From positions 1 through 32,282 of the IMG/VR virus record IMGVR_UViG_3300050821_003769: a DNA stretch of 32,282 nt, one strand, 5' to 3'. Shown in pieces: positions 6,120 through 13,866 of the stretch. Position 1 is the stretch's first letter. Every line of letters begins with the position of its first letter. Source of the DNA: a virus. The translations under genes were made by a program, and so were the position numbers. The notes under the pieces are model-generated. The model was not told the origin of the DNA. It did no database searches and was given only the letters and a program-made list of their open reading frames with translations.

Positions 6120-6156
6120 AAATAAAGAAAGAGTGGGACCCACTCTTTCTTTATTT
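6120..6156. terminator. Long 18-bp hairpin between two fibre genes
   Basis: AAATAAAGAAAGAGTGGG and CCCACTCTTTCTTTATTT are perfectly complementary over 18 bp with a single A between them. It begins 2 nt after the 6158 stop in the minus direction. The 3' side on the minus strand is T-rich but broken by C and A, so termination may be partial. Confidence 0.7.
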
Positions 6157-6159
6157 ATT
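6152..6159 (-). promoter_or_regulatory. T4-like late promoter, minus strand (AATAAATA)
   Basis: It overlaps the stop codon of the 6158-8044 gene. The predicted +1 is near 6146, which would start RNA inside the 18-bp hairpin and leave a 70-nt leader to ATG 6076, much longer than most late leaders here. Confidence 0.45.
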
Positions 6160-8044
6160 ATGTGAATAATGCTAAATTGATATTTCCAGACAATCTAATT
6201 AAATTATATGAAAATGGTACTTCATGAAGTCCATCACCTGTCATCGCTGCTGTCGCTGATCCATCACCGACATTCTTCCAGATGCCCGAATTTCTTGCAG
6301 TTTCCATAATATCAGCTATTTCAAAATATTGCCATAATGGAGATGGTTTAGTCCGTATCCAATCATTTAATGCAGTACGAGTACTATTGAAGCCATCGAC
6401 TGTCTGATTGACTGCTGTAGCCCATGAATCTGATGAGGCGGTCTTGGGAGGAATCGTTGATTGCGATACTCTTTGAGACGGAAAGTAACCATACGCCGTC
6501 GTCAATTGCCCTTCTATTGTTGCGGCTGTTCGGCCAGCAGATACATCATTGATACCGTATTCGAAATGAACGTATTGATGGTCTGAGGCTAAGGCAGCTC
6601 GTAATGCATGATTGGTTGTAAATTGCAGAATGGTATCTGATTCACATCCAATATTTGCATATGGAAGACCATAATCAAGTGTTCGTGCAATTTCGCCCAC
6701 ACCCCAATAACCAAGATTAGTATTCTCAGATGCTGGCGCAGTAGAAGTAGTAGAATCTATCTTACCTGACAGGCGACTATCGCCATATAGAATTACACTA
6801 GGCACAGATGATACGCCCTTAATTGCTAAGGGATATATATTTGGCGCTCCAGAAGTACCAGAAGAACCCGTGGTAGCTCCAGTAAAATTCAGCAACCAGG
6901 GATCATTTGTTCCCATCGCTGCTGATGTTGCCCAATATGCAGTAGCATCTGAACCACCTGCAACTGTACTAGCTGAAACAGGAATAGCTAGAGGAGTGCC
7001 GGAGGCTGAAACAACAATTAAGTGAATCTTAAATTTTGCTCCATGCGGAATTCCGATGCCTAATAGGTCAGATTCAATGGTAGATCCACCAGTAGCTGTA
7101 CCGAATCTAGCATGAGGTGTTCCTTGAACAGCAGACCATTCAAACATATTGAAATTGCCATTGGGATATTCAAGAGACGCGTAGTAGTTTAATGTTCCAG
7201 AATTTGTCCAGGAACTAAATTCATTCACATTGTTAGCATACCAGTTACCGTACTTAACGGTGATACCATTTACAGTACTACCTTGATTAATGTGTTCTGT
7301 CAGACTTTTAAATGCATACGCAGTGGATGTGACCCATGTTTGATAATTATGTCGGCATCTAGTGGCAATATTTCGCATAGTACCAGCCGCACCACCGGAT
7401 CCAGCATACGACTTACCTGCAGGCCAAGACCCGCTTGCCTTCGGTCCATACATTATTTGAGCAGTAGGATCATTTGCATAGTCGCCATTGTTACCAGTCC
7501 CATTTGAAGGCGCACCACTAGTAGTTAGCATAGTATTACCGCTTCCACCTGCTGGCCCAACTAAACTAGTTCCAGAACCCCAAGCTCCAGCTGACTTAGC
7601 GCCATAAAGCATGTTACCTGCAGTATCAATATAGAAGTCGCCGTTGTTACCTACGCCAGACCCTGGCACGCCAGTACCATGATTTACAGTATTACCGTTA
7701 GTTCCATTACTGCCTGCAGATCCAGCTGACCCTTGTGGACCCACAATAGCAATTCCAGAAGGCCAAACACCTCCTGCTCTAGGACCATAAAGATTGTGCG
7801 CAGTAGTATCGATATAGAAATCACCATCAATACCTAATGAATTTAAAGGAGCACCAGTACCATTACGGAGAACATTACCTCCACCACCTCCACCACCTGC
7901 ACCATTATACAAATCAGTGAAATTAGCAGTAGTATTTGCAATCAACGTCGCTAGTTGTTGATTGAGTAATATTTGTTGATCAAGTAAGGGACTACCGGTC
8001 CCATTTGGCACCGAAGGCGGTGGTGTTATAGGTTTTTGTGACAT
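6158..8044 (-). CDS. Tail fibre/spike with collagen-like repeats and SGNH-esterase-like domain
   Basis: A 628-residue virion protein probably acting on the host surface. Residues 1-47 form an anchor (NGTGSPLLDQQILLNQQL ... NFTDLY) shared with the gene at 8093-8500. A run of glycines follows. Residues 60-215 hold three repeats of a GDFYIDT...LYGPKA.G.WP.G module with collagen-like GPQGSAGSAG linkers. From about residue 410 there is an SGNH/GDSL hydrolase pattern: GDS at 421-423 (Ser nucleophile), NIG at 464-466, GIND at 497-500 and DGLH at 604-607, so all four signature blocks are present in order. By family analogy it may remove acetyl or other ester groups from capsule or LPS; the substrate is unknown. 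The Shine-Dalgarno GAGG lies about 8 nt before ATG 8044. An 18-bp hairpin follows. Confidence 0.82.
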   Translation of the reverse strand: MSQKPITPPPSVPNGTGSPLLDQQILLNQQLATLIANTTANFTDLYNGAGGGGGGGNVLRNGTGAPLNSLGIDGDFYIDTTAHNLYGPRAGGVWPSGIAIVGPQGSAGSAGSNGTNGNTVNHGTGVPGSGVGNNGDFYIDTAGNMLYGAKSAGAWGSGTSLVGPAGGSGNTMLTTSGAPSNGTGNNGDYANDPTAQIMYGPKASGSWPAGKSYAGSGGAAGTMRNIATRCRHNYQTWVTSTAYAFKSLTEHINQGSTVNGITVKYGNWYANNVNEFSSWTNSGTLNYYASLEYPNGNFNMFEWSAVQGTPHARFGTATGGSTIESDLLGIGIPHGAKFKIHLIVVSASGTPLAIPVSASTVAGGSDATAYWATSAAMGTNDPWLLNFTGATTGSSGTSGAPNIYPLAIKGVSSVPSVILYGDSRLSGKIDSTTSTAPASENTNLGYWGVGEIARTLDYGLPYANIGCESDTILQFTTNHALRAALASDHQYVHFEYGINDVSAGRTAATIEGQLTTAYGYFPSQRVSQSTIPPKTASSDSWATAVNQTVDGFNSTRTALNDWIRTKPSPLWQYFEIADIMETARNSGIWKNVGDGSATAAMTGDGLHEVPFSYNLIRLSGNINLALFT

Positions 8045-8092
8045 TTAAATGACCTCGTTAGTCGTATAATTTTTATTGTATTTCTTTATTAC

Positions 8093-8500
8093 TTAGTAAC
8101 TTGGATACCACTTTAGAGTAGCAGAATCGTAAGTCATTGTTAGAGTCTTACTTACTACAGCAGTGGATGCCAATGCAATATTACCTGCAGTAGTGGTTGT
8201 AAAGATACCCTTAGGAATGATTGTAATCTGTCCACCATTTGTTGCCATAGTTCCAGGGGGTGTTATATTAACAATCGCAGTAGTTCCAGACACAAACAAA
8301 ATGTTTGTTGCGGGGGCAATAGTTGAAGCACTTGCAATAGTAGGAGGAGCTACAGTAGTTCCAGAATACAATTCAGTAAAGTTAGCAGCAGCATTATTAG
8401 CTAAAGCAGCAAGTTGCTGATTAAATGCGATTTGTTGATCAAGCATGGGACTTCCGGTTCCATTTGCTACGACTTGAGTTGTAAGTGATTTTTGTGACAT
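8093..8500 (-). CDS. Short fibre-type virion protein sharing the anchor domain
   Basis: A 135-residue protein whose first 47 residues (NGTGSPMLDQQIAFNQQLA ... NFTELYSG) are clearly homologous to the start of the 628-residue fibre downstream. The remainder is Thr/Ala/Ile-rich beta sequence, and it ends TYDSATLKWYPSY, a C-terminal pattern common in phage fibre proteins. It may be a short accessory fibre, or a fibre that lost its receptor domain. CGAGG precedes ATG 8500, and a minus-strand late element lies at 8527-8534. It is first in the three-gene minus-strand cluster, separated by 48 nt from the next gene. Confidence 0.72.
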   Translation of the reverse strand: MSQKSLTTQVVANGTGSPMLDQQIAFNQQLAALANNAAANFTELYSGTTVAPPTIASASTIAPATNILFVSGTTAIVNITPPGTMATNGGQITIIPKGIFTTTTAGNIALASTAVVSKTLTMTYDSATLKWYPSY

Positions 8501-8526
8501 AGTGATAACCTCGAAATTGGTAAATG

Positions 8527-8534
8527 TATTTAGT
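8527..8534 (-). promoter_or_regulatory. T4-like late promoter, minus strand (ACTAAATA)
   Basis: The predicted +1 near 8521 gives a 21-nt leader containing CGAGG before ATG 8500. It sits back to back with the plus-strand element at 8568. Confidence 0.6.
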
Positions 8535-8558
8535 AAATAATCTTCAAAAATTGAACAA

Positions 8559-8603
8559 GCATATATCGGTAAATACTTGATATTGATGAGAAATTATATA
8601 TGC
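8559..8603 (+). promoter_or_regulatory. Inverted repeat masking the gp14 start codon, late promoter in its loop
   Basis: GCATATAT (8559-8566) and ATATATGC (8596-8603) are perfect 8-bp complements, and the second arm contains the ATG at 8600. The late element GGTAAATA (8568-8575) is in the loop. RNA starting near 8581 would therefore lack the 5' arm and leave the start codon free. Confidence 0.6.
8568..8575 (+). promoter_or_regulatory. T4-like late promoter (GGTAAATA) for gp14-gp15
   Basis: The predicted +1 near 8581 gives a 19-nt leader with GATGAG as a weak Shine-Dalgarno before ATG 8600. Confidence 0.6.
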
Positions 8604-9853
8604 CAAAGTTAAGTCTATGGAAACAGGGAGACCATTCTGCAGATTATCGTTTTATTGACAAGCAGATAAGAGGCATGCTCACTGCTGGCGGAACTGGTTG
8701 CTTAATTCACAAATATCTAGGCCCACAAAATCCAGCTACACCTACAGATAATCCTGCAGTTCCTACGTATCCTACACAATCAGAAACTAATATTCAGGAC
8801 ATGCTTTTCTTGGAAAATAGAGACAGAGTATATGATACGAGCATTTATGATATTCGTGGCCATTATAATGTATCTAATCTAGACTTCGATTTGTCACAAT
8901 TTGGCTTATTTTTAAGCTCAGATATCATCTTTATAGTGTTTCATATCAATGATATGATTGATATTTTAGGTAGAAAATTGATGGTTGGTGATGTTATCGA
9001 ATTACCTCACATTAGAGACTATAATCCATTGAATACAACACTAGATGCTAGTCTAGCTAGATTTTTTGTTATTCAAGATGCTGCTAATGCAAGCGAAGGA
9101 TTTAGTCAAACTTGGTGGCCACATCTATGGCGCGTAAAATGCGGTCCTCTAGTTGATTCACAAGAGTATCAAAGTATTCTAGATCAAATTGCTGCAAGTG
9201 ATAATGTAACTACACCAGTGGGACAATTAGTAAGCAATTATCAAACACAGATAGGAATTAGTGAAGCTGTATTAGGCGAAGCAGAAACTGAAACACCAAT
9301 GTCAGGATACAATGTAGATGATATGTATGTTCTACCAGTATTACAAAATTCTCAAGGAGAGTATCCTGGTGCAGGCCCTGGAATTCAACCTTCTTCAGAC
9401 GTTACAACAGTTACTTCTGACAATGTTAATTCAGGTGGTGCAAATCATGGTTCGAATAGCAATTTCACTATCAATGCTGACCTGGGACCAGATTCCCCTG
9501 ACGCTAAACAGAAAGCATATCTTAGTGGAGATGGCGTTCCTCCCAATGGTTTCCCTGTTGGTGCTGGAATAACATTCCCATCAAATCCAAGCATAGGTGA
9601 TTTCTTTTTGCGCTTAGACTTTTTGCCGAATCGTTTGTTTAGATATAGCGGAACAAGTTGGACTAAAATTGAAGATTCTGTTAGAACAAATTACACTCCT
9701 GGTGGAAGCACTAACAATCCTAATAATACACAGCTTGAAGGTTTTTATAGTAATACTGCTACATTTGTTGATGATAACAATACGACTCAACCATCATTAC
9801 AGAGTTTGAGTGATGCATTGAGACCTGGCGCAGATAACGGAGAGAATCAATAA
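8600..9853 (+). CDS. gp14: Neck protein, T4 gp14-like (putative)
   Basis: A 417-residue probable head-tail connector protein. The start (MPKLSLWKQGDHSADYRFIDKQIRGMLTAGGTGCLIHKYLGP) and the central GRKLMVGDVIELPHIRDYN, ARFFVIQDA, WWPHLWRVKC blocks match virion proteins of T4-like phages that I associate with gp14. T4 gp14 has a comparable EGDLVYFP element at a similar place. The strongest support is context: its stop overlaps by 1 nt (TAATG) the start of a clear gp15 gene, the T4 order. It is longer than T4 gp14 (256 residues). The extra C-terminal part contains GDFFLRLDFLPNRLFRYSGTSW at about 332-353, a surface module also found in the sheath and fibre. Confidence 0.68.
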   Translation: MPKLSLWKQGDHSADYRFIDKQIRGMLTAGGTGCLIHKYLGPQNPATPTDNPAVPTYPTQSETNIQDMLFLENRDRVYDTSIYDIRGHYNVSNLDFDLSQFGLFLSSDIIFIVFHINDMIDILGRKLMVGDVIELPHIRDYNPLNTTLDASLARFFVIQDAANASEGFSQTWWPHLWRVKCGPLVDSQEYQSILDQIAASDNVTTPVGQLVSNYQTQIGISEAVLGEAETETPMSGYNVDDMYVLPVLQNSQGEYPGAGPGIQPSSDVTTVTSDNVNSGGANHGSNSNFTINADLGPDSPDAKQKAYLSGDGVPPNGFPVGAGITFPSNPSIGDFFLRLDFLPNRLFRYSGTSWTKIEDSVRTNYTPGGSTNNPNNTQLEGFYSNTATFVDDNNTTQPSLQSLSDALRPGADNGENQ

Positions 9854-11226
9854 TGTTACGAAATTTTTATTATGATAATCAAATCAGAAGGTATCTAGTT
9901 CAAATGATGCGTATATTGAATAACTTTCAATTTCAATCATTAGATACCAACGGAAACAAAATATTAAAACAAGTTCCTGTTGTTTATGGTGACCCATCTC
10001 GTCAAGTTGCTACTGTCATTGCAAACAATAGTGAGAATACAACACCCACTGTTCCTGTCATAGCTGTTGATATTAGTGATCTGAAACACGATAGAACACG
10101 TATTCAAGATACTTCATTCGTCAATACAATGTCAGTAAGAAATAGACATTATGATCCATCTACATCACAATATACTATGGCCCATGGCATGGATTATAAC
10201 ATTGAAAGATTGATGCCTGTTCCTTATATTCTAACTCTGAAAGCTGAAATATGGACTAGTAATACAGAACAAAAAATGCAATTACTAGAACAAATTATTC
10301 CGCTGTTTAACATGTCGTTCGACGTACAATCTACAGATAATTATCTTGATTGGACTAGTTTGACGACTATATTTTTAGAAGATAATAGTTGGACATCTAG
10401 AACAATACCTGTAGGGACAGACAATCCCATTGATGTTACATCTATGACATTTACTATGCCGATTTGGATTTCTGCTCCAGCTAAAGTTCAAACGATGGGA
10501 GTTATTCAAACGATCATTGCTAGTATTCATGATACTCAAGGTGAATTGTCAGATGAAGCAGTGTTAGCTGGAACATTATTGAGTCGTCAGGTCATTACTC
10601 CACTAGATTTTAATGTTGTATTGCTAGGAAATCAACTTACTTTGTTTAAACAGGGTGATATCGATTTACAAAAGAATACATTGAATGCTGATACTAAGAT
10701 TGGCACGCCAGACAATTGGCACAACTTTATTAACATGTATGGATCATTGCGTAATGGTGTATCTCAAATCAAATTGAGTCAGCCAAATGGTAATGCAGAT
10801 ATTGTGGGTTCTATAGCATATAATCCTTTAGATGATACGACGATGATTTACAACGTAATCGCTAATACAATTCCTGCAAATACGCTTTCTCCAATCAATG
10901 CTATCGTAAATCCTCAGGGTAGCGGACCAGGAATTGGAAACTTTCCAGCAGCAGCTACAGGCCAAAGTTATTTGTTACTTAATGAATTGGGGGCGCCAGG
11001 ATCAGCATATCAAGAAACTGCTTGGGGCGGAACTATTGCTAATGCAAACGATATTATCACTTATAACGGAACACATTGGATCGTCACATTCAATTCACAA
11101 GCAACATCCGCTACAGAATATGTAACCAATTTGACTACATCTATTCAATATCGTTGGAATGGATCAGAATGGTTGAAATCTGTTGATGGTTTTTATGCAG
11201 CAGGAAATTGGCAAATCATTCTTTGA
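9853..11226 (+). CDS. gp15: Tail sheath terminator/stabiliser, T4 gp15-like
   Basis: A 457-residue protein expected to cap the tail and lock the last sheath ring to the neck. The N-terminus MLRNFYYDNQIRRYLVQMMR, followed shortly by VPVVYGDPSRQ, matches T4 gp15, where FYNSSFRRY and RVPITYAS hold these places. LMPVPYILTLKAEIWTSNTEQKMQLLEQIIPLF also matches the gp15 core, and MPIWISAP follows. T4 gp15 has 272 residues. The C-terminal 150 or so here are an addition ending in two W-rich modules (ITYNGTHWIV and IQYRWNGSEWLKS) like those on gp14 and the sheath. It is translated by TAATG coupling from gp14. Confidence 0.85.
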   Translation: MLRNFYYDNQIRRYLVQMMRILNNFQFQSLDTNGNKILKQVPVVYGDPSRQVATVIANNSENTTPTVPVIAVDISDLKHDRTRIQDTSFVNTMSVRNRHYDPSTSQYTMAHGMDYNIERLMPVPYILTLKAEIWTSNTEQKMQLLEQIIPLFNMSFDVQSTDNYLDWTSLTTIFLEDNSWTSRTIPVGTDNPIDVTSMTFTMPIWISAPAKVQTMGVIQTIIASIHDTQGELSDEAVLAGTLLSRQVITPLDFNVVLLGNQLTLFKQGDIDLQKNTLNADTKIGTPDNWHNFINMYGSLRNGVSQIKLSQPNGNADIVGSIAYNPLDDTTMIYNVIANTIPANTLSPINAIVNPQGSGPGIGNFPAAATGQSYLLLNELGAPGSAYQETAWGGTIANANDIITYNGTHWIVTFNSQATSATEYVTNLTTSIQYRWNGSEWLKSVDGFYAAGNWQIIL

Positions 11227-11277
11227 TTTAATTTTGGATTGGTGATATAGTTGTTGTTTTACTGAATTGAGATTAAA

Positions 11278-11784
11278 ATGGCACCTGGATTATTGATAGA
11301 CGTAGATTCTGAGCAAGAAAGTCTAGGTGGTCGCGTAGATGACGATGAATGGTCTCGGGATTCTTCCAGGAAGATTAATAGACTCAATGCAGTAACATCT
11401 TTGGATGCGAAAGAATCATTGGCGTATTCGTTGAAGAACGGCGATTTTCCAAATTGTGATCTAGTTGTAGGAGCAGAAGTTGGACCGGGCGATATAGTGT
11501 ATATCGTTTGGGCTGAATATACGACAGGTGACTCATTTGGAACAGATTATGGGCAATATGAACTTATTGCTGCATTCGTAGATGAAGAAAAAGCAAATAA
11601 ATGTGCTAAAGACTGTGAAAATTTTGTTGAAAATCAACATGCAACATATTTAGATGCAGAAAGATATAGTCTTAAGATTGAGTTGGACAATGGGCAAACA
11701 TATAGTATTCATGTTCCCTGGACTGGATATTTTGAAAATCTAGAACGTGTGAATGTCACACCAAAAACAATCAAATCAAAATAA
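11278..11784 (+). CDS. Conserved phage hypothetical protein
   Basis: A 168-residue acidic protein. The central part GDIVYIVWAEYTTGDSFGTDYGQYELIAAFVDEEKANKC resembles small phage proteins of unknown function that I recall with a VYxVWAxYSTGDSFG core, probably a mixed alpha/beta domain. The first 50 residues are charged and probably flexible. The start is ATG 11278 with GAG 6-8 nt upstream. No late element was found in the 51 nt after gp15, so it is probably co-transcribed with gp14-gp15. A strong terminator directly follows and closes the unit. Confidence 0.75.
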   Translation: MAPGLLIDVDSEQESLGGRVDDDEWSRDSSRKINRLNAVTSLDAKESLAYSLKNGDFPNCDLVVGAEVGPGDIVYIVWAEYTTGDSFGTDYGQYELIAAFVDEEKANKCAKDCENFVENQHATYLDAERYSLKIELDNGQTYSIHVPWTGYFENLERVNVTPKTIKSK

Positions 11785-11808
11785 AAAAGCGCTCAGTGAG
11801 CGCTTTTT
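11784..11808 (+). terminator. Intrinsic terminator ending the gp14-gp15 unit
   Basis: AAAAAGCGCTC (11784-11794), loop AGT, GAGCGCTTTTT. The first base is the last base of the stop codon. It separates the late unit from the sigma70-driven operon that follows. Confidence 0.93.
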
Positions 11809-11884
11809 CGTTTCTTACAACAAGCTTGCAAAAGCTATTCGGGTCTTATTTTTATGCCCTTCGCCAAATTCAAAACCACTGAAC

Positions 11885-11937
11885 TATCAGAATACTATTC
11901 TGATATAGATATTTAGCGGTTGTTGCATAAAAACAAC
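11885..11937. promoter_or_regulatory. Two dyads upstream of the array 2 promoter (candidate operators)
   Basis: TATCAGAAT (11885-11893) and ATTCTGATA (11897-11905) form a perfect 9-bp dyad with a 3-nt spacer. GTTGTT (11919-11924) and AACAAC (11932-11937) form a second with a 7-nt spacer. They end 5 nt before the -35 box, a reasonable place for activator or repressor binding. The rest of 11809-11884 shows nothing I can name. Confidence 0.45.
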
Positions 11938-11942
11938 GGTTA

Positions 11943-11971
11943 TTGACAAATTATCCAAACGGCTGTACAAT
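11943..11971 (+). promoter_or_regulatory. Strong sigma70-type promoter of the array 2 operon
   Basis: TTGACA (11943-11948), a 17-nt spacer and TACAAT (11966-11971) match the bacterial housekeeping consensus at 11 of 12 positions with ideal spacing. There is no TAAATA late element here, so this operon is probably read by unmodified host polymerase early in infection. GGAG lies 7 nt before ATG 11998. Confidence 0.85.
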
Positions 11972-11997
11972 ATAGTTTCATTCAATGGAGATTTAAT

Positions 11998-13209
11998 ATG
12001 GCAGGCAAGATTAAGATCGATGGCGCTCGTAAGACAAAGCCCCGCGCAATCCGTTCCTCGCAACACATTGAAGAAAAATATACTGGCCCCGAACCCGAAT
12101 GGAAAGGGGATGAAAGCTTGACGCTATCGGATGACGAATTCGATAACAAATTGCGTCGCAGCATGAATTTTTACAACCATCATTACACACCGAAAGATGC
12201 TCGTAAGCATGTTGTAGAGTGGTTGAAAGGTCGTACTGACGTTGAAGCTGACACTCTTGAAAGCTATCGTAAGACTGCTGAAAGGCTTACACCAATGACT
12301 GTGTGCAGTCTAGTTATGGCATCAAAGAAAAAGATGCCGCTTAAAGATCATCATATTGAATTCATTCTATCGAAAGTGAATGAAGCAATTCGTATGGCTA
12401 ATGATAAACTTGTTAGCGATGAAGAAGGTCCGATTCTAGAAGATCAATCTAAAGTTAAAAAGGCTCCAGTAAAAGTAGCACGTCCATCTGTTCGTGATCG
12501 CGTTAATGAAATTGTCGATCAACATATTGCATTTTTCGAAGATATGGAAAACGATTTCTATACGAAAAAGCAACTGAATCCAGATGCATTTGCATATTTT
12601 AACGCAAAGAGTTTTCCTAAGCCGGGACTTGCACGTTTCAAGAAAGTATTTGAAACAAAGCGTGATGAATTAGTTGAAGCGCAAGAAGGAAAAGATAAGC
12701 AACTCAAAGAAGGTTATTCGCAATTTAAGGTAGCAGATTTCAAGAAACGCATTGATTTTTATAATGCAATTTTGAATGATGTTGCTGCATATGACAATGC
12801 GAAGAAGGCTGTTCGTAAGCCACGCGTGAAGAAAGCGCCTTCGAAAGACAAGCTCGTTTCTAAAGTGAAGTATTGCAAGCAAGATGCAGCATTGAAAATT
12901 ACAAGTGTGAATCCAGTTAATATTGTGGGTTCGAAGGTTGTTTGGGTTTATCAAGTCAAGTATCGTAAAATCGGTTGCTATGTTGCTGATTCTACAATCG
13001 GCACTATGAGCATTAAAGGCACAAGCATTACTGGATTTGATGAAGTCAAAAGTGTGTGCAAAACTGTTCGTAAGCCAGAAGTCACTCTTGCTGAATTCAT
13101 GAAGGCAGGTAAGGTTCAATTGCGTAAATTCATGAGTGGAATCAAAGCAACAGAAGTGAAGCTTACTGGTCGCTTGAGTGAGGATGTGATTATTCTTAAG
13201 GTGGAATAA
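11998..13209 (+). CDS. Long basic conserved T4-like phage protein, operon leader of array 2
   Basis: A 403-residue protein of unknown function, lysine-rich throughout. Blocks near the start (DDEFDNKLRRSMNFYNHHYT, then KHVVEWLKGR) and near the end (YRKIGCYVAD, GTSITGFDE, KTVRKPEVTLAEFM) resemble a long conserved protein I recall from large T4-like environmental phages. It is probably alpha-helical in the first two thirds, with a small beta domain from about residue 295. The high positive charge (KKAVRKPRVKKAPSKDK) would suit nucleic-acid or ribosome contact, but that is inference. Arginine is mainly CGT as in the capsid gene and unlike the array genes behind it, suggesting a core gene to which the array was added. 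ATG 13210 follows its stop with no gap. Confidence 0.82.
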   Translation: MAGKIKIDGARKTKPRAIRSSQHIEEKYTGPEPEWKGDESLTLSDDEFDNKLRRSMNFYNHHYTPKDARKHVVEWLKGRTDVEADTLESYRKTAERLTPMTVCSLVMASKKKMPLKDHHIEFILSKVNEAIRMANDKLVSDEEGPILEDQSKVKKAPVKVARPSVRDRVNEIVDQHIAFFEDMENDFYTKKQLNPDAFAYFNAKSFPKPGLARFKKVFETKRDELVEAQEGKDKQLKEGYSQFKVADFKKRIDFYNAILNDVAAYDNAKKAVRKPRVKKAPSKDKLVSKVKYCKQDAALKITSVNPVNIVGSKVVWVYQVKYRKIGCYVADSTIGTMSIKGTSITGFDEVKSVCKTVRKPEVTLAEFMKAGKVQLRKFMSGIKATEVKLTGRLSEDVIILKVE

Positions 13210-13422
13210 ATGATTGGAATTGGATCAACTTTGTTTCATCCCAAGCGGAAGAACTTTTCGAAAGTTATTCGTGAAAGCCATTACACTCCGCCTGGATTTT
13301 TCAAAATTAAATATGAAGGTCAGGAAAACGAAATCCTAATTCATAGTGATAATTTTGTGGAAGTGAATCCAGACACACCACAAAACAGATTAAAAATTCA
13401 ACTTAAATATGCAGAGGCATAA
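13210..13422 (+). CDS. Array 2, gene 1: small barrel-like protein, full type A tail
   Basis: A 70-residue protein opening MIGIGSTLFHPKRKNFSKVI, a variant of the family opening with GSTLFH for GDxVFN. Its tail NPDTPQNRLKIQLKYA carries a three-residue extension (AEA... end). The DNA from 13366 to 13412 recurs exactly in gene 2. It begins immediately after the preceding stop with AAGGTGG upstream, one of the few array members with its own clear Shine-Dalgarno. The next ATG overlaps its stop by 1 nt. Confidence 0.8.
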   Translation: MIGIGSTLFHPKRKNFSKVIRESHYTPPGFFKIKYEGQENEILIHSDNFVEVNPDTPQNRLKIQLKYAEA

Positions 13423-13609
13423 TGAAAATCGGCGACATTGTTTTCAATATTCATAATAAGCAATTCGCTGAAATTACTCATGTCTATAACGAAAGTGTGT
13501 TTGCTGCTGATTATGATCTCAATGTAGGTCATCTTTGGCCAAATTACACAATCGTTGTTGTAAATCCAGACACACCACAAAACAGATTAAAAATTCAACT
13601 TAAATATGC
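13366..13609 (+). repeat. 47-bp perfect direct repeat in array 2 tail DNA
   Basis: Bases 13366-13412 and 13563-13609 are identical and encode NPDTPQNRLKIQLKYA. They are 197 bp apart, one gene length. The first 27 bases also occur at 3891-3917 in array 1. Confidence 0.88.
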
Positions 13610-13613
13610 TTAA
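13422..13613 (+). CDS. Array 2, gene 2: small barrel-like protein
   Basis: A 63-residue protein opening MKIGDIVFNIHNKQFAEITHVY, the plainest example of the family pattern. LWPNYTIVVV and the tail NPDTPQNRLKIQLKYA follow. AGAGG lies 5 nt before the ATG, inside the previous gene. Body sequence differs strongly from gene 1 while the tail DNA is identical over 47 bp, so bodies and tails have had different histories. It overlaps gene 3 by 8 nt (ATGCTTAA). Confidence 0.82.
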   Translation: MKIGDIVFNIHNKQFAEITHVYNESVFAADYDLNVGHLWPNYTIVVVNPDTPQNRLKIQLKYA

Positions 13614-13866
13614 AGATATTAATGGGTTAGAATTAAAAGAAGGTGATTCAGTGTTTAATACGAAAACTGGTTATTTTGGAAAGGTGTATTCTATAACTCC
13701 GGAGCGGAATCCGTACTACGATCCTATCATTTTTAGGGCAAAACATGACATTGATTGCCGACCTCTAAGAGGACATGACATTTATTTGTGGGCAACTACT
13801 CTCACAATTAAACTTAATCCAGACACTCCCGAAAATCGTTTATTTTTAAAGCTAAAATATGCCTGA
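13606..13866 (+). CDS. Array 2, gene 3: small barrel-like protein
   Basis: An 86-residue protein opening MLKDINGLELKEGDSVFNTKTGYFGKVYSI. The N-terminus is about eight residues longer than usual, but the GDSVF...YFGKV block is canonical. The central loop is expanded (NPYYDPIIFRAKHDIDCRPLRG), then YLWATTLTIKL and the tail NPDTPENRLFLKLKYA. It overlaps gene 4 by 8 nt (ATGCCTGA). Confidence 0.82.
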   Translation: MLKDINGLELKEGDSVFNTKTGYFGKVYSITPERNPYYDPIIFRAKHDIDCRPLRGHDIYLWATTLTIKLNPDTPENRLFLKLKYA

